Notes: a model not told the origin generated them from the sequence alone. A stretch of 64,000 nt of DNA from Nepenthes gracilis (GCA_033239525.1 BSYO01000002.1:15782626-15846625), one strand, 5' to 3'. Numbered from the stretch's first letter, positions 23,362 through 35,152 are shown. A program made the numbers and translations.

Positions 23362-25561
23362 TGTGAGGTCCAAAAATTAAGAGGCTCAAGGTTGGAGTTG
23401 AAAATGTTAACCGGTCTTCAATAAAAGAAATAAAACCTGACAAGAAAAAAATGGCTTAATTAGAATAAGGAGCATTGACCGAAAAGTTAACCTGAATAAA
23501 TTAATGGCAACTAAAGCCAAAAGCCAACTTTAATCTTTAGTTAGAATCCAACTAAGTATCGACTAAATAGAGTAAGTAAACTACCTCATTACAGTCTGAG
23601 GAGAAGTACTCGAGTAAGAAAACTAACCTACTTACTCCCACCTACCCTCTGAGAAGAGGTACCAAAGCAAGTGACTTACCTCTCTTACTTCAGCTAACCC
23701 CTCCTCTACAAATACTCAGCTTCGATCAAGGAAGCTGGCACGAGCAACTAGCGAGAAGAACAGTAAGGAGTAGAGGAGAGAAAGCTTCCAGTCGGTAAGG
23801 GTGGACAAACGGCTATTAGGCAAGTATACTTCGAACGTTACTCTTTCTGTTTTTAAGAATATTGCAAGTGTATACTCTGTTCTTAACTTTTGGTCATCTT
23901 ATGAAAATTACTAGTGCACTTTGGACGATACTCTTTTTTAGTTATGTTTGTACCCAATTTTAAAAAGTTCATTCTTAAAGGACTCCCATTTCTAAGTTCC
24001 AACTTTAAGAAAAACTATAAGAGTTTCCCTTCAGATTTAAATTAAATGCTTATCGATTTTCATCTAAATTGTGTTTCTAAGTTCATACTCATATTCAAGG
24101 TTAATGCATGTTTTCAGTTCTGAACTAGAGTTATAGATTTGGAAACTGGCCTTCAATGTAATTAAACTCGGTTTTTACATGTAAATTGAACCCGGTTTTT
24201 CGGTGAAGCATGAAACCGGCTTTGCATGTAATTGGACTAGGTCTTGCATGTAATTTAACTCGGTCTTGCATGTTGAAATCGGAAAACCAGCCCTTGCATG
24301 TTTGAAATCGGAACCTACTTGCATGTTGAAAACGGAACCGGCCCTTGTGCATGAAATCAAGTTCGGCCCTTTGCATGAAATCAAGTTCGGCCCTTGCATG
24401 ATATCAAATTCGGTCCTTTGCACAAAATCAAGTTCTGCCCTTTGCATAAAATCAAGTTCGGCCCTTTGCACGAAATTATGTTCGGCCCTTTGCACAAAAT
24501 CGAAACTGGCCCCCTTGCAAGATGAAATCAAAATCGGCCCATTTGCATGATGAAATCGAAACCGGCCCCTTTGCATGATGAAATCAAAACCGACCTCAAG
24601 TGTGTGTCGAAACATAAAATTTGGCCCTTGAAGTTGAAACCGGCCTTAGAACAAATTTGAAACCGGCATTTGCAAAATAACTTTGAAACCGGCTGGTGAT
24701 GAACAAAGAAAATGAGAATCGACTTTATGATAAACAAATAAGTTTAGACATTAGCCTTGGGAGACAAGGTACTCCGTTATGTCTTAGGACCTTAAGGTGA
24801 TAATCGAGGATAATCGAAGTGAGAGCCGTCCTCGGGGCTTTATACAAGGAGGTAGTGATAGCCGTCCTTGGAGCTTTGAACAAGGAGGAAGTGAGAGCCA
24901 TCCTCGGGGCTTTGTACAAGCAGGTATTGCCGTGATTGTGAGATGTGCACAATCTATCCTCGATTAAAGCCCCCCTTCCGTATGCAATAAATAAAAGAAG
25001 CTAAATTCATGATTTGCATTGTGTTATGCCCAAATATTATCCATTCTGACTTTCCGATTTGCTTTTGTTCGGCTAAATGCTATGTATATATATGATGCTT
25101 GATTTCCTGCATTAACTGTCCTAAGTGTTTTGCATGATTCCGGCCAAATGATATTCTGTAACTGTTGATAGCACGAACGTTTTATGGAAAATCTGTTTGT
25201 ACCTTGTTGAGCTTCGGCTCACTGTTTTCTGTTCCCCCCCTCAGATGGAAATTTAGAATTTGTGCCTTATAAGGTAGAGTGATCAAAGCCGACCTGAAGG
25301 ATTCGTAGGGATTCAGGAGCACCTTTTTGACGATCGTAACGGAGAATCAATTAGTGTACTGAATTGTTAGACTCTATAAACTTTTGTAATTAGACATTTG
25401 AGCCTATTCGGAAATGAATGTATGGAATGAATATGAATGTTTTCGCAAGATGTTAGATTGGCTTCCGCTATGCGTTTTATGATTAAAATATATGGGTCCT
25501 AGATGGCATCTGTGATCCTGTGTTGCGAATGGAGGAGTTAAAAAAAATTAGTTCCGCCACA
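23362..25561 (+). mobile_element. Solo LTR, 2200 bp, TSD AAATG
   Basis: It begins TGTGAGGTCC and ends TTCCGCCACA, with perfect TSDs AAATG (23357-23361 and 25562-25566). The host sequence rejoins exactly as in the uninterrupted copy near 3268-3290. Its body is related to the LTR of element A but inverted relative to it. It has a donor-like TAG|GCAAGT (23817-23825), a minisatellite, a perfect dyad (24801-24812 and 24955-24966) and an acceptor-like CCCCTCAG ending at 25244. Confidence 0.95.
24135..24715 (+). repeat. About 24-29 bp minisatellite (GAAACCGGCCC) in solo LTR
   Basis: It has about 20 units of the type TGCATGAAATCRARWYCGGCCCTT. It occupies the same position in the LTR as the array of element A. 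Frames through it on both strands give periodic peptides and are not genes. Confidence 0.9.
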
Positions 25562-25566
25562 AAATG

Positions 25567-25709
25567 TCTGGACAGTTTGGAGGATTAAAGTTTTCTAGGA
25601 TAACCATTGTGATCTGGACAAAATCTGAAGACGATAACGAAGTTTCTTAATCTTTGAAATTTAAGGACTATAAAATTTTAAGGACAAAATTTCTGTAAGT
25701 GGGGGAGAG
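25567..25709 (+). mobile_element. End of B1 internal region with polypurine tract
   Basis: It matches 3274-3415 base for base apart from scattered changes. It ends GTAAGTGGGGGAGAG (25695-25709), the PPT, directly before the 3' LTR. Confidence 0.85.
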
Positions 25710-27913
25710 TGTGAGATCCCGATCCCAAAACATGATGATTATGGAATAATTATGTAGATGAAAATCATGTTTGGGTTTAAGTATAGTGAAAAATTTGATA
25801 CCGTAGCGAAATGAGTCGAAATGCGCCAAAACTGGAAGTATTTTACGAATATGACTGCTTGAGCCAAGATAAGAGCACAGTAGCCTACGAGGCTGGCACT
25901 CGAGTGCTAACCGAGGTGCCAGTTTGCAAGAGGGTCCACTCAAGGACAACTTGAGGGCCGCTCGAGCACTGGCCCTTGGGTGAGTCACGTGACCCTCTTT
26001 TCCTTGTTTTAAAAGAGAAATTGAAGAGAGAGAGGGGTAGAACCGATCAGGCTGCATGAAGAGGAGGGAGGAGAGAAAAGGTGGAAAATCTATCGATCCG
26101 CTCTGTTCAGAGTAAGAATAACGGTAGATCGAGCTCAGACAATGGTACTTCGAATGTTATATACCATTTTTATAGTGTTTTGATATCTCTGAAATTTTAT
26201 TTATGCTCTAAATCCGTGTTTCTCCATGTTCTACATAAATAAAGCCTGTTTTTGTAAATTAATCGGATAGATTTGATATTTATATAAATATACTGCAATA
26301 TCTGGCTTCGATTTCATGTAAATGCATGTGTTTGGTATCCGTTTTATGTCCGGAATATTTATCAAAACCCTAGATACGAAAATTGAGGATTTAATGTTTA
26401 AAATCCATAATTTCTAATATGTGACAATTAATTTGTAAAAAAAGTATTGTTCATGTAATGATTTATAACTGAGAAATTCACACAGAACTGCACTATTAAG
26501 TTTCTGTGGATTCTGGAGTCTTCTGAAGGATTAATGGTGAAATCCTTATTGATTTCTGAAGTGTGATAAGTTATGAGTTAAGAAAATGAGAGGAAAATTG
26601 TTTCTAATTCTGTTAATTAGAACCCAAGACTAATATACAGTCATGTGAGGTTCTCCGGAATGCCTTAGAATATTACGGTAGTAATCGGGGATAACTTTAT
26701 TCATGGAGTTATATGTGGTCTGGCCTTCCTTGGGGCGTTAATTAAGGAGGGTAGTATACAGATCTTGGAGGCTAATAATCCTATGATTCTTGGAGGCTAA
26801 TAATCCTCCGTCGGCTTTAAATTGTGTGCTGTAGAACACAATCGGTCCCTATACCGTCACTGTTATTGGCCTTTGATTGTGTAGCAAAAACACAATCTAT
26901 TACCCATTATTTGCTCCCTTGGCTAGTAGGGTACGCTAGTTGGGTCCCTAGAATATCGAACTAGAATTTCTGAAGAAAATGTAAATTTTAAAACTATTTT
27001 ATGAAACCGTTGCATGTTTAAATAGAATCATACTTTACTTCTATTTCCATGAACTGCTTCTGTTCTTCTGACTTGATATTAACGTGGTTTTCTAACCTAA
27101 TATACTTATGTTATAGACTGAAAGCATGATTTATGGTTTCTGAGACTTGTTTATATGAAAACTGTGCTTTTCCTCATGATTATTGTATGTGTTTCTACTC
27201 ATCTGCATTTATATTTTGCTAATATTTTTGTAATTATTGTCTTATCGCATTTATGATTTAAATGTAACTGTACCTACTTTATTGTATTATGTTCTGTATG
27301 AGATCAATATGTTCTGCATATTTTAGTGTCTTATTTGGTTTCGACTCACTGTTTTATTTTTTTCCCTCCAGATAAGACTATAGAGAAGATATTGGATGAT
27401 CAGGCTTAGATAGAACTAGTGAGGAAGATCCGGAGCTTGGAATTTTTGAAGATTTGGGACTATGATGATGTTATTGTAAATACCTAAATCTTGAAGGAGG
27501 ATTATGTATAATTGACTATGATATGTATTATATTCTATCAGAACTGTATTTATGCTTTCGTAGGTTTCTGTTAAGGATATAGTTTCTTCTGTTATATGTT
27601 TTTTGGATTCTGTACAGGTCCTAATTATCATCTCTTATATTTTTTTTATTTAGCGGATAGGATTATATTTGAGCCATGGATGAAAATGGCAAATTGGTTA
27701 TCCTATTTATGTGTGTTATAGGTTGAAATGTGGTATTCAAATAGTTGTGTGCTTGTACAGGTTATAATATACAGGTTGCATATTTGGGTTTCAGTCCAAT
27801 TTTAAATAGAACTATACAAAAATTTCTATAGAATTACTGATCTAAATTTATGAACTTTATCCTGAATCTGTCTGATGGAAGGTCCTATGGGAATTAGGAT
27901 CTTTTCCGTCACA
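25710..27913 (+). mobile_element. 3' LTR of element B1 (2204 bp)
   Basis: It runs from TGTGAGATCCC to TTTTCCGTCACA and is the partner of 3416-8892. The donor-like site has decayed (CAGACAATGG near 26136), but the acceptor-like TTCCCTCCAG (ends 27371) and its CTCAC box remain. It is followed directly by the interrupted array at 27914. Confidence 0.93.
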
Positions 27914-28036
27914 TTGTGTGCTGGTTCTGATTTTTTAGCATTAGTTTTGAGGTGGCTGAATCGGCTGATACACCACGGTTGCTAGTTCTGAATTCTCTCC
28001 CTGTTACCAAATCATCATTTCACCATATGTAAAAAT
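27914..28036 (+). repeat. Remnant of the 75-92 bp array on the far side of B1
   Basis: GTGTGCTGGTTCTGATTTTT and TTAGTTTTGAGG are the unit landmarks of the array at 2340-2929, so this is its continuation. It ends in GTAAAAAT, where the next solo LTR is inserted. Confidence 0.75.
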
Positions 28037-30501
28037 TGTAAGACCTTACTATTTCTATGACAGAACGGGCCGTCATTCATTAATAACCCTAGTCAATAAT
28101 CATACTTAAACAAATTTGAACTTATGCCCGGTTATTTAAATACATAATTTTTGTAGAAATGTCACAAACTTGGACCAAACAGGTCAATTTAAATAATTAA
28201 TTGTAATTTTTAAAATCTAAAATCCCGAATAATTTTAAACAAATAATACTAAGTCCCAAAATCTGAGTTTGACAAACTAAAATATACAACTCAACAAAAT
28301 TAAAATCCTCGCAGGACCTCATCGGATAACCATTCGGATAATATAAATACGACCTACTCTATGATCATCGTAAGGGAGGTAATAATCCGACCCAAAAATC
28401 ATAATCAAATATAACATAATATTCAAACTATTCCCAAAATATAGCATAAGCCCATATCCGACGAATTCCATAATCCAAATACATCAAATATCAATATAAA
28501 CCATAATAAAACTGAAACTCACCAAATCGGACGAATATCTGACCGATCACATCTTTACTCCTGTATTGCATCCGAACCTTCTACTCTGAAGGGACAAAAT
28601 AGAAAAATGAGCCTAATGCCCAGCAAGTATTATATTTTTGACAAAATGAGTCTAATAAATCAGAGAAAAAGTCAAATGGTTGAAAATCCAGTCAAATTAT
28701 GGAATAAATGCAAATCGTCGATAATACAAATTCAACTGAAATCCAAGATCCAAATTTTAAAATCCAATGGTAGTCTCGTACTCAAATCAAATATCCAAAT
28801 CCAAATAAATGTCCAAATTCTGAAAATAGTCCTCGTCGAGATGTATATATATATATAAATATATATATATAACCAAAACAAAGATGATCCCGATCAATTT
28901 CAAAGCCGATGTCGATCCGAGTCCAAATTCAAATATGAGTCCAAGTCTAAGTACAAATCCAAGGCCCAATTAGCTTGTGATTTGGGGCAGAATCCGATAG
29001 TCAGATGATCTAATAGCGTGCGTAGAAATCGAAACAGCACCGTGACAGATATTTCACAGGTCTGGATCAATACATATAATCAAAATCATTTGTAAGAGAC
29101 ATACCAAGCCCAATTATAGGCAAAATTGATGAAAATTAAATCCAAGTCTAAAAATCCATTTCCAAATCAAAGTCCAATACCAATCAATGCAAAAATACAA
29201 ATTATGCACCAAATTTGGGTTCTAATTATTTAAAGACTAACTTAAGAAAAGGTTACACATAATCTCGACAATTTTAGGCCAAAATCCATGTACTATGTAC
29301 CCATAGATAAGGTTGCTCATTATGTTTTGCCACCCACGGCTTTGGGTGCATTCCTCAAGCTTGTAGGATATATTAGGACGTCTAAATATATTCTAAGGTT
29401 AAGTTAAATTTTTTAAATGGGAAGGGTCACTACTCCAAGCCTTTCCAGCCAGCGGAAAAGGATTTCCAAATAACAAAATAATTTTTCTATCGGGAGCTGA
29501 CTAGAATCCAATAATTTAAATCCAAATGTAGTGACCACAACCCGGCATGTGTATGTGACTGTACGGCCTATGCAAAGTTTCAAGCACATTTTTATACAAA
29601 TATATTAATATAAGAATATACAGTATCCAATAAATTATTCAGACTTTCAGAAAAATATTAAACTCTCCAAAATCATAAAACCCAGTCCAACAATCCCCAA
29701 AACATTCAATGAACTACACATGCATGTCCAGAATAAATAATTCAGGTATATAAAAATACATAATGTTAGTAAAAATTCTAAACAGTATCCAAAATATATC
29801 AAAAATTAAATTAGACCAAAGAGGGGGGTTACAGATACTTACCTGGACCTCATACTTTACAAATCTGAAGAAAGGATGCTTCAAAGTGTCGGAATCGGGC
29901 ACTCTCTCTCCTGCCGCATGCGCTACCATGCCTTCACCCGCGTTCTCCCACTGCGTTGTCTCCCGTGTGCAGCAGCAGCTGTTGCAACCGCAGGGCTGGC
30001 CATCGTCGGCTTGCCACTGCCACGCACGGCCTACACCGACCTCCCGGTGACACCCCGTCGGCGTCATTGCTGTAGCTGTACCGCTTCTCTCTCCTTGCAT
30101 CATTTTCTCTCCACCCACGCGGTCTCTCTCTCCTGTGCTAGCTTGTTGTCGAGAGCCACTACTGCTCACCCATGGCAGTCGTAGTCACTGGCGAGTCAAC
30201 AACGGCCGTCGTCGACCACTGTTGCATCATCGCTGAACACCGCCGCTGCGGTTGCTGCCGGCAACACCATCGGCCACTTCGATGGCTTCTCACTGAGCAT
30301 CGCCACCGACCCTCCACTAGCCGTCACCAACGATGACTCACACCCCGTCAACCTAGATGCACACCACCGTCGAACGGCCGCCTTCCTCCCTCTTCTCCCT
30401 CTCTTCTTTCTCCTTGTGAAACCCTCATCCCCAAATCCATCCTTATCTCTTTCTTTTTTTTCATTTTCATTTTTTTTCATTTTTTGTTTTCTTTATTTAT
30501 A

Positions 30502-30550
<49 letters not shown>

Positions 30551-30755
30551 TTCTATTTTAGTTTTTTTCGTTTCTTTTAATCCAAATTTCGAATTAATAC
30601 CTGGGCGACAACACGGGCGCACACCGAGCGCCAGCCCAACTAATCCAAACATCCTCCCAAAATTTTTTAATATTTAATTAATTTTGTCATGCCCAATTTT
30701 TTTAAAATTATGATTAATATTAAATTAATTTGAATAAAATTCAGGATATTACAAG
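28037..30755 (-). mobile_element. Solo LTR (family 5 type), minus strand, TSD AAAAT
   Basis: In its own orientation it starts TGTAATATCCTGAA and ends GGTCTTACA. AAAAT flanks it at 28032-28036 and 30756-30760 (the right edge may be off by two bases). It contains a GC-rich block (about 30400-29880), then a GT-type donor CAG|GTAAGTATC (intron from 29842) and an acceptor-like TCCCTTCAG (ends 28586). Its start and its GC-rich block resemble the solo LTR at 4414-7667. No gag or pol is present. Open frames of up to 150 codons in the GC-rich block are low-complexity and unlike any family I know. Confidence 0.75.
30500..30552. repeat. (TAA)n-(TTA)n inverted microsatellite
   Basis: A run of AAT/TAA triplets is followed directly by TTA/TAT triplets, giving a near-perfect inverted repeat of about 50 bases that can fold on itself. 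Confidence 0.95.
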
Positions 30756-30760
30756 AAAAT

Positions 30761-32324
30761 TAGGGAGAATGTCCCCTAAATATGGGCAAAAATTATACAT
30801 ACAACCTGAATAATATAACTTGTACAAGACATTTTCAACACACAGACCTCAAAATTTCAACCACATTCAATCACAACATATAAACAGCTCATACACAATA
30901 TCAACATCAATGTTATATCATCTACAACTCCAATACAGTACTCACAGCTACTATATTGAATCTAATAGAGATGTCATCTAGGAACCTGTACAAATCCAAA
31001 ATCAAACCTGCAGAAGCATATCTATATCCATAAAATAATATGCGGAAGAAAAATGATAAATCCATAATAATATACAACATTCATCCAAAAACTGTAATTG
31101 ATTACATTCAAAATACATCAAATACATTCAAATGCCCAAGTCTTCAAGATCCAACAACCTTCATTAGCTAATCCTTATCTTTATTCTTTCTCATCAAGCA
31201 TCAACTTAATAGTGTCATTTGGAAGGGTAAACAAAACAGTAAGGAGTGAGCCAATAACTCAGCAAGGTACAATAATAACAAGGACATGCGATTTTTCATA
31301 CAAAATACAAGTGTAAGTGAGAAGGGAGACATAGAAGGCGTACGAATCAAATAAGCATATGGAATGAATAGGAGCATGAAAAGATGCATAAACATGAACT
31401 GATGAACAAAATCTTGATTTTTGTTTCTTTTATCTTTCTTTCTAATTATTTCTTTCATTTATCATAGCCAAAAACCATGCTAAAAATCTCAAACCAACTC
31501 AAACTTACTTGTCATTTAGGTTAACTTTTATTTCTTGAGAGACTTGGGCTAGTAGACCCTACCAGCTAAGGGAGTGAATAATTGAGAATAGATTGTGTTC
31601 ACTCCACACAACCCAAGGCCAAATTTTTCCTCCTTATTTACATCATGAGGGCAAGATAATTAAAATTAAATTCCTTCTTATTTACATCCCGAAGGCAAGA
31701 TGATCAAAAATCAAATTCTTCCATAGTAATGCCCCGAGGAAGGAAGACCACACATCACTTTATGGACGGAATTATCCTCGATTACCATTGTAACATCCTA
31801 AGGCATACCAAAGAATACTACCTGCTGAATAACAGAACTTGGTCAAATTTCTTACTGATTTTAACTTAGGGTATTCTTATTCTTAATTCATGGCCTTAGT
31901 TCATCATACTTCAAAAGCCACTTCAAATTCATGCAACTAAGCCTTCAGATGACTTTTTGAGTTCTCAGCATTTTCAGATTGTATGACCTTTCAGCAAATT
32001 TCAAATAAACATTTCTAATAAGCTTAGATAATTCATCAAATAACATTTTACCTCATAACTCAAAGTTTACAATAATTTTATACCCTCATTTTCGAGCTAG
32101 GTTTTGGGGTAAATGTTTCGAACACAAATTGAACATAAAACGCAAGCCAAATCACAAAATTGGAACCATAAATCCTAATACTTAAACTTATACATAAAAT
32201 CTAACCATAAAATCATGAGAAATTTGGAAAACATGTATTACACATGGCAAATCTTAGAGGAGGATGGTATTCGAGCAAAAATACCCAAATGGAGATATCA
32301 AAAGGTGACAACAAGGAAGAATGG
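30761..32324 (-). mobile_element. LTR 3' half, minus strand, split by element C
   Basis: On the minus strand this carries the conserved LTR blocks: GGCATGCCTTAGGATGTTAC (near 31806-31787), TAATCGAGGATAAT (31780-31767) with the partner arm near 31575, the CTCAC box and a decayed acceptor CCTTCCAAATG (near 31220). Its own LTR end (CCGTCACA type) is missing at about 30761. Its 5' part continues at 40963-41478 beyond element C, whose TSD AATGG is at 32320-32324. Confidence 0.7.
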
Positions 32325-32696
32325 TGTGAGACCCCAAAATCTAATGGCTTAAAATGTTGACCGGAATGTACACTAAGTTGACCGGCATTCAAAAATAAAA
32401 ATTAGAACCAGCACTGCATTTAAACTCAGCCATGTAAAATGAAACTCGGCCCTTCAGAATCACACACGGCCCAACAATGTTGGCCAGCAGCGGAGTGGGC
32501 CGCTGGCATGAAAATGGAGCGGTTGGCCTGAATTAAGTTAATGGTAACTAAAGATAAAACTAAACTTTCTTGTTCAGTTAGATGCAAACTAGGCGGCGAC
32601 CAAATAGAGTAGGTAAACTAATCTAGTTACTCCCACCTACCGTCTGCAAACAAAGCGGGAGTGACTTACCCCACTAACCCCACCAAACCCCTCCTC

Positions 32697-32704
32697 TATA
32701 AAAA
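32697..32704 (+). promoter_or_regulatory. TATA box of element C 5' LTR
   Basis: TATAAAAA lies about 105 bases upstream of the donor-like CAG|GCAAGT. The same box is at 38405-38412 in the 3' LTR. In B2 the equivalents are TATATAAAAG (46646-46655) and TATAAAAG (52026-52033). Confidence 0.65.
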
Positions 32705-32808
32705 CCTAGCGTCGGTTGGCTGAATGTAGCAAAGGCAAACGCAAGCAGTAAGGAAGAAGTGGAGGAGAGAAAAACTTCTGACGGTAATATTGAGCGATCG
32801 ACTGTCAG

Positions 32809-33235
32809 GCAAGTTACTTCGGATGCTGCTTTTAAGTTCATGCTTTAAGAATATTGCAAGTTACTTCGGACGCTATTTTTAAGTTCATGCTTTAAGAATA
32901 TTGTAAGTTACATCGAACGCTGCTTTTAAGTTCATGCTTTAAGAATATTGCAAGTTACTTCAGACGCTGCTTTTAAGTTCATGCTTTAAGAATATTGTAA
33001 GTTACATCGGACGCTGCTTTTAAGTTCATGCTTTAAGAATATTGCAAGTTACTTTGGACGCTACTTTTAAGTTCATGCTTTTAGAATATTGCAAGTTACT
33101 TCGGATGCTGCTTTTAAGTTTATGCTTTAAGAATATTGCAAGTTACTTCGGATGCTGCTTTTAAGTTCATGCTTTAAGAATATTGCAAGTCAGTTCGGAC
33201 GCTGCTTTTTAAGTTTTGTTTTTAAGAATACTGCA
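32809..33235 (+). repeat. 47-48 bp tandem array, nine units, beginning with GCAAGT
   Basis: Nine units each begin GCAAGTTACTTCGGACGCTG (two with GTAAGT) and end GCTTTAAGAATATT. The first unit is the predicted splice donor itself. The homologous array in the 3' LTR has seven units (38517-38846). Confidence 0.92.
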
Positions 33236-33344
33236 AGTGTACTCTGTTTTGACGTTCATGCTCTGTTTTGAAGTTTATGCTTTGTTTTAAAGTTCTTGCA
33301 TTCTGCATTGAACATCGACCATCTGCCTTGCAAAATGAAAATTG

Positions 33345-33950
33345 AACTCTTGCTTTCTGAACTCCGACATTTTGAGAAAAAGAACTCTGACTTTTTGAAC
33401 TCCGGCTTTTGTTAAAATGAACTCCAGCCTCTGTCAAAAAGAACTCCGGCTTTTGAACTCCGCCTTTTGTCAAAAAGAACTCCGGCCTCTGTCAAAAAGA
33501 ACTCCGATTTTTGTTAATAAAGAACTCCGCTTTTGTTAATAAAGAACTCCGACTTTTTGAACTCCGGCTTTTGTTAAAATGAACTCCGGCCTCTGTTAAA
33601 AAGAACTCCGGCTTTTGTTGATAAAGAACTCCGAATTTTTTTAAAAAGAACTCTGACTTCTTGAACTCCGATATTTTGAGAAAAAAGAACCCCGGCTTTT
33701 TAAACTCCGACATTTTGAGAAAAAGGAACTCTGGCTTTTTAAGGAAAAGAACTTGGCTTTCTGAACTCCAGCTTTTTGAGAAAAAGCACTCTGGCTTTGT
33801 ATTGAAAATGAGCTCCGGCTTTGTATTGAAAATGAACTCCGACTTTGTATTGAAAATGAACTCCGACTTTGTACTGAAAATGAGCTTCGGCTTTGTATTG
33901 AAAATGAACTCCAGCTTTGTATTGAAAATGAAACCGGCTACCTTAATAAG
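33345..33950 (+). repeat. About 21-bp minisatellite (AAAGAACTCCGGCTTTTGT) in 5' LTR of C
   Basis: It has about 25 degenerate units with a GAACTCCGGC core, changing toward TTGTATTGAAAATGAACTCC units at the right end. The counterpart in the 3' LTR (38950-39745) is longer. Frames through it translate to FFLKKPEF-type periodic peptides and are not genes. Confidence 0.92.
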
Positions 33951-35152
33951 AAGAGAGCTCCGGCCCTTCCTTGATAAAAATCTAAACCAGCCCAAAGTAA
34001 ATTTTATGCCATGAAATCAAAAATGGGCTTAAGTGTATTTTGAAATCAGCTTTAAGTATATGATTTTTGAATTAAGTTCTATGATTTGAAATCGGTTTGA
34101 AGTATATGATTTTTGAACCGGCCTTAAGATATACTGTACACAATTTCTGAAGGGTAAATTGTGATGTTTCTGACTGAAAATGGCTTTCAGTGAGCAATAA
34201 GAAGGAAGTATTTCTATTTCTATTATTTTAGACCCAAGACTGATATGCAGTCAGGTTAGGTTCTCTGGCATGCCTTAAAACGTTATGGTGGTAATCGAGG
34301 ATAACTCTGTCCATGGAGTTATTTATGGTCCGCTTCTTCTCGAGGCGTTACAATGTGGAGGGTAGATTCTATTCTGTTCTAGCCGGCACCCCCTTGGATT
34401 GGGGAAGGATCTCGTGAGGTGGGATCATCTGTTCTATTCTATTTATTGCCGTTGATTGTGGGGAGATGTACACAATCTATCCTCGATTATTCGCCCCCTT
34501 CGCCAGTAGGGTCTACTGGTAGGGTCCTTTACTGATAAAGATGAGATTTCTGTAAAATATGGAAGTAAGACCGACTTCTGCTTTCTAAAATATGAGTATA
34601 TTGATTTCGGATTTCCGAAGACCGTTTATATTTCCAACAGTTCTGGATATGTTTTTGTTATGAATCACTTTCTTATGGCATTTGTAACTTATGTGCGATA
34701 ATATCTGTTTCATTGAGATATGTTCTACATACATGCTTTGCTATATATCTGCATGTACCTTGCTGGGCCTCGACTCACTGTTTTATGTTTTTCCCCCTTT
34801 AGATGAGACTTTAGAGCTTGTGCCTGATGACTTGGAGTGATTAGAGCTTGTCTGAAGAATTATTAAAGACTCGGAAGCTTATTTTGGAGAATATTATTGT
34901 AATGACTTGTTTATGATTCACGAACTTTTATAGCTAGACGTTTTTTATTGTGTCTTCAAAAATGAATACTTTGGAATGAATATGAATGTTTCCGCCAGAT
35001 GTTAGAGTAACTTTCGCTATGTTTCTTACGGTTAAGAGTATATGGGTCCTAGATGGTATCTGTGATCCTGTGTTGCACATAATTGGTTTAGATTGGATTT
35101 CCATTTCTGTTCGGAATGACAGAGTAAAAAAAAATATCCATTCCATCACAAT

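Larger units (their letters stand above)
3416..27913 (+). mobile_element. Element B1: nested Ty3/gypsy element with gag only
   Basis: B1 is a plus-strand LTR retrotransposon: 5' LTR 3416-8892, PBS at 8896, decayed gag about 9297-10140, noncoding internal sequence, PPT 25695-25709 and 3' LTR 25710-27913. It is interrupted by element A (10847-21796), a solo LTR (23362-25561) and, inside its 5' LTR, a solo LTR (4414-7667). With these removed the internal region is only about 3.6 kb and contains no recognisable pol. It appears non-autonomous, or to have lost pol. A clear outer TSD was not found, because a truncated copy abuts the left side. Confidence 0.8.
32325..35150 (+). mobile_element. 5' LTR of element C (2826 bp)
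   Basis: It begins TGTGAGACCCC and ends TTCCATCACA. Landmarks are TTGACCGG motifs in U3, TATAAAAA (32697-32704), donor-like CAG|GCAAGT (32806-32814), two minisatellites, the dyad (34292-34303 and 34478-34489), an acceptor-like CCCCCTTTAG (ends 34802) and the LTR end. Confidence 0.95.

Noticed and set aside
29714..30480. Open frames of up to about 150 codons on both strands, possible host exon
   Set aside because: They lie in a GC-rich block of a solo LTR, have low-complexity composition and open frames on both strands, and match no family I recognise.
33492..34014. Long frames with KPEF/NSDFVLKM periodicity, possible repeat protein
   Set aside because: They follow the 21-bp minisatellite (a multiple of three), which keeps frames open by chance. 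The paired LTR has the same array with different breaks.
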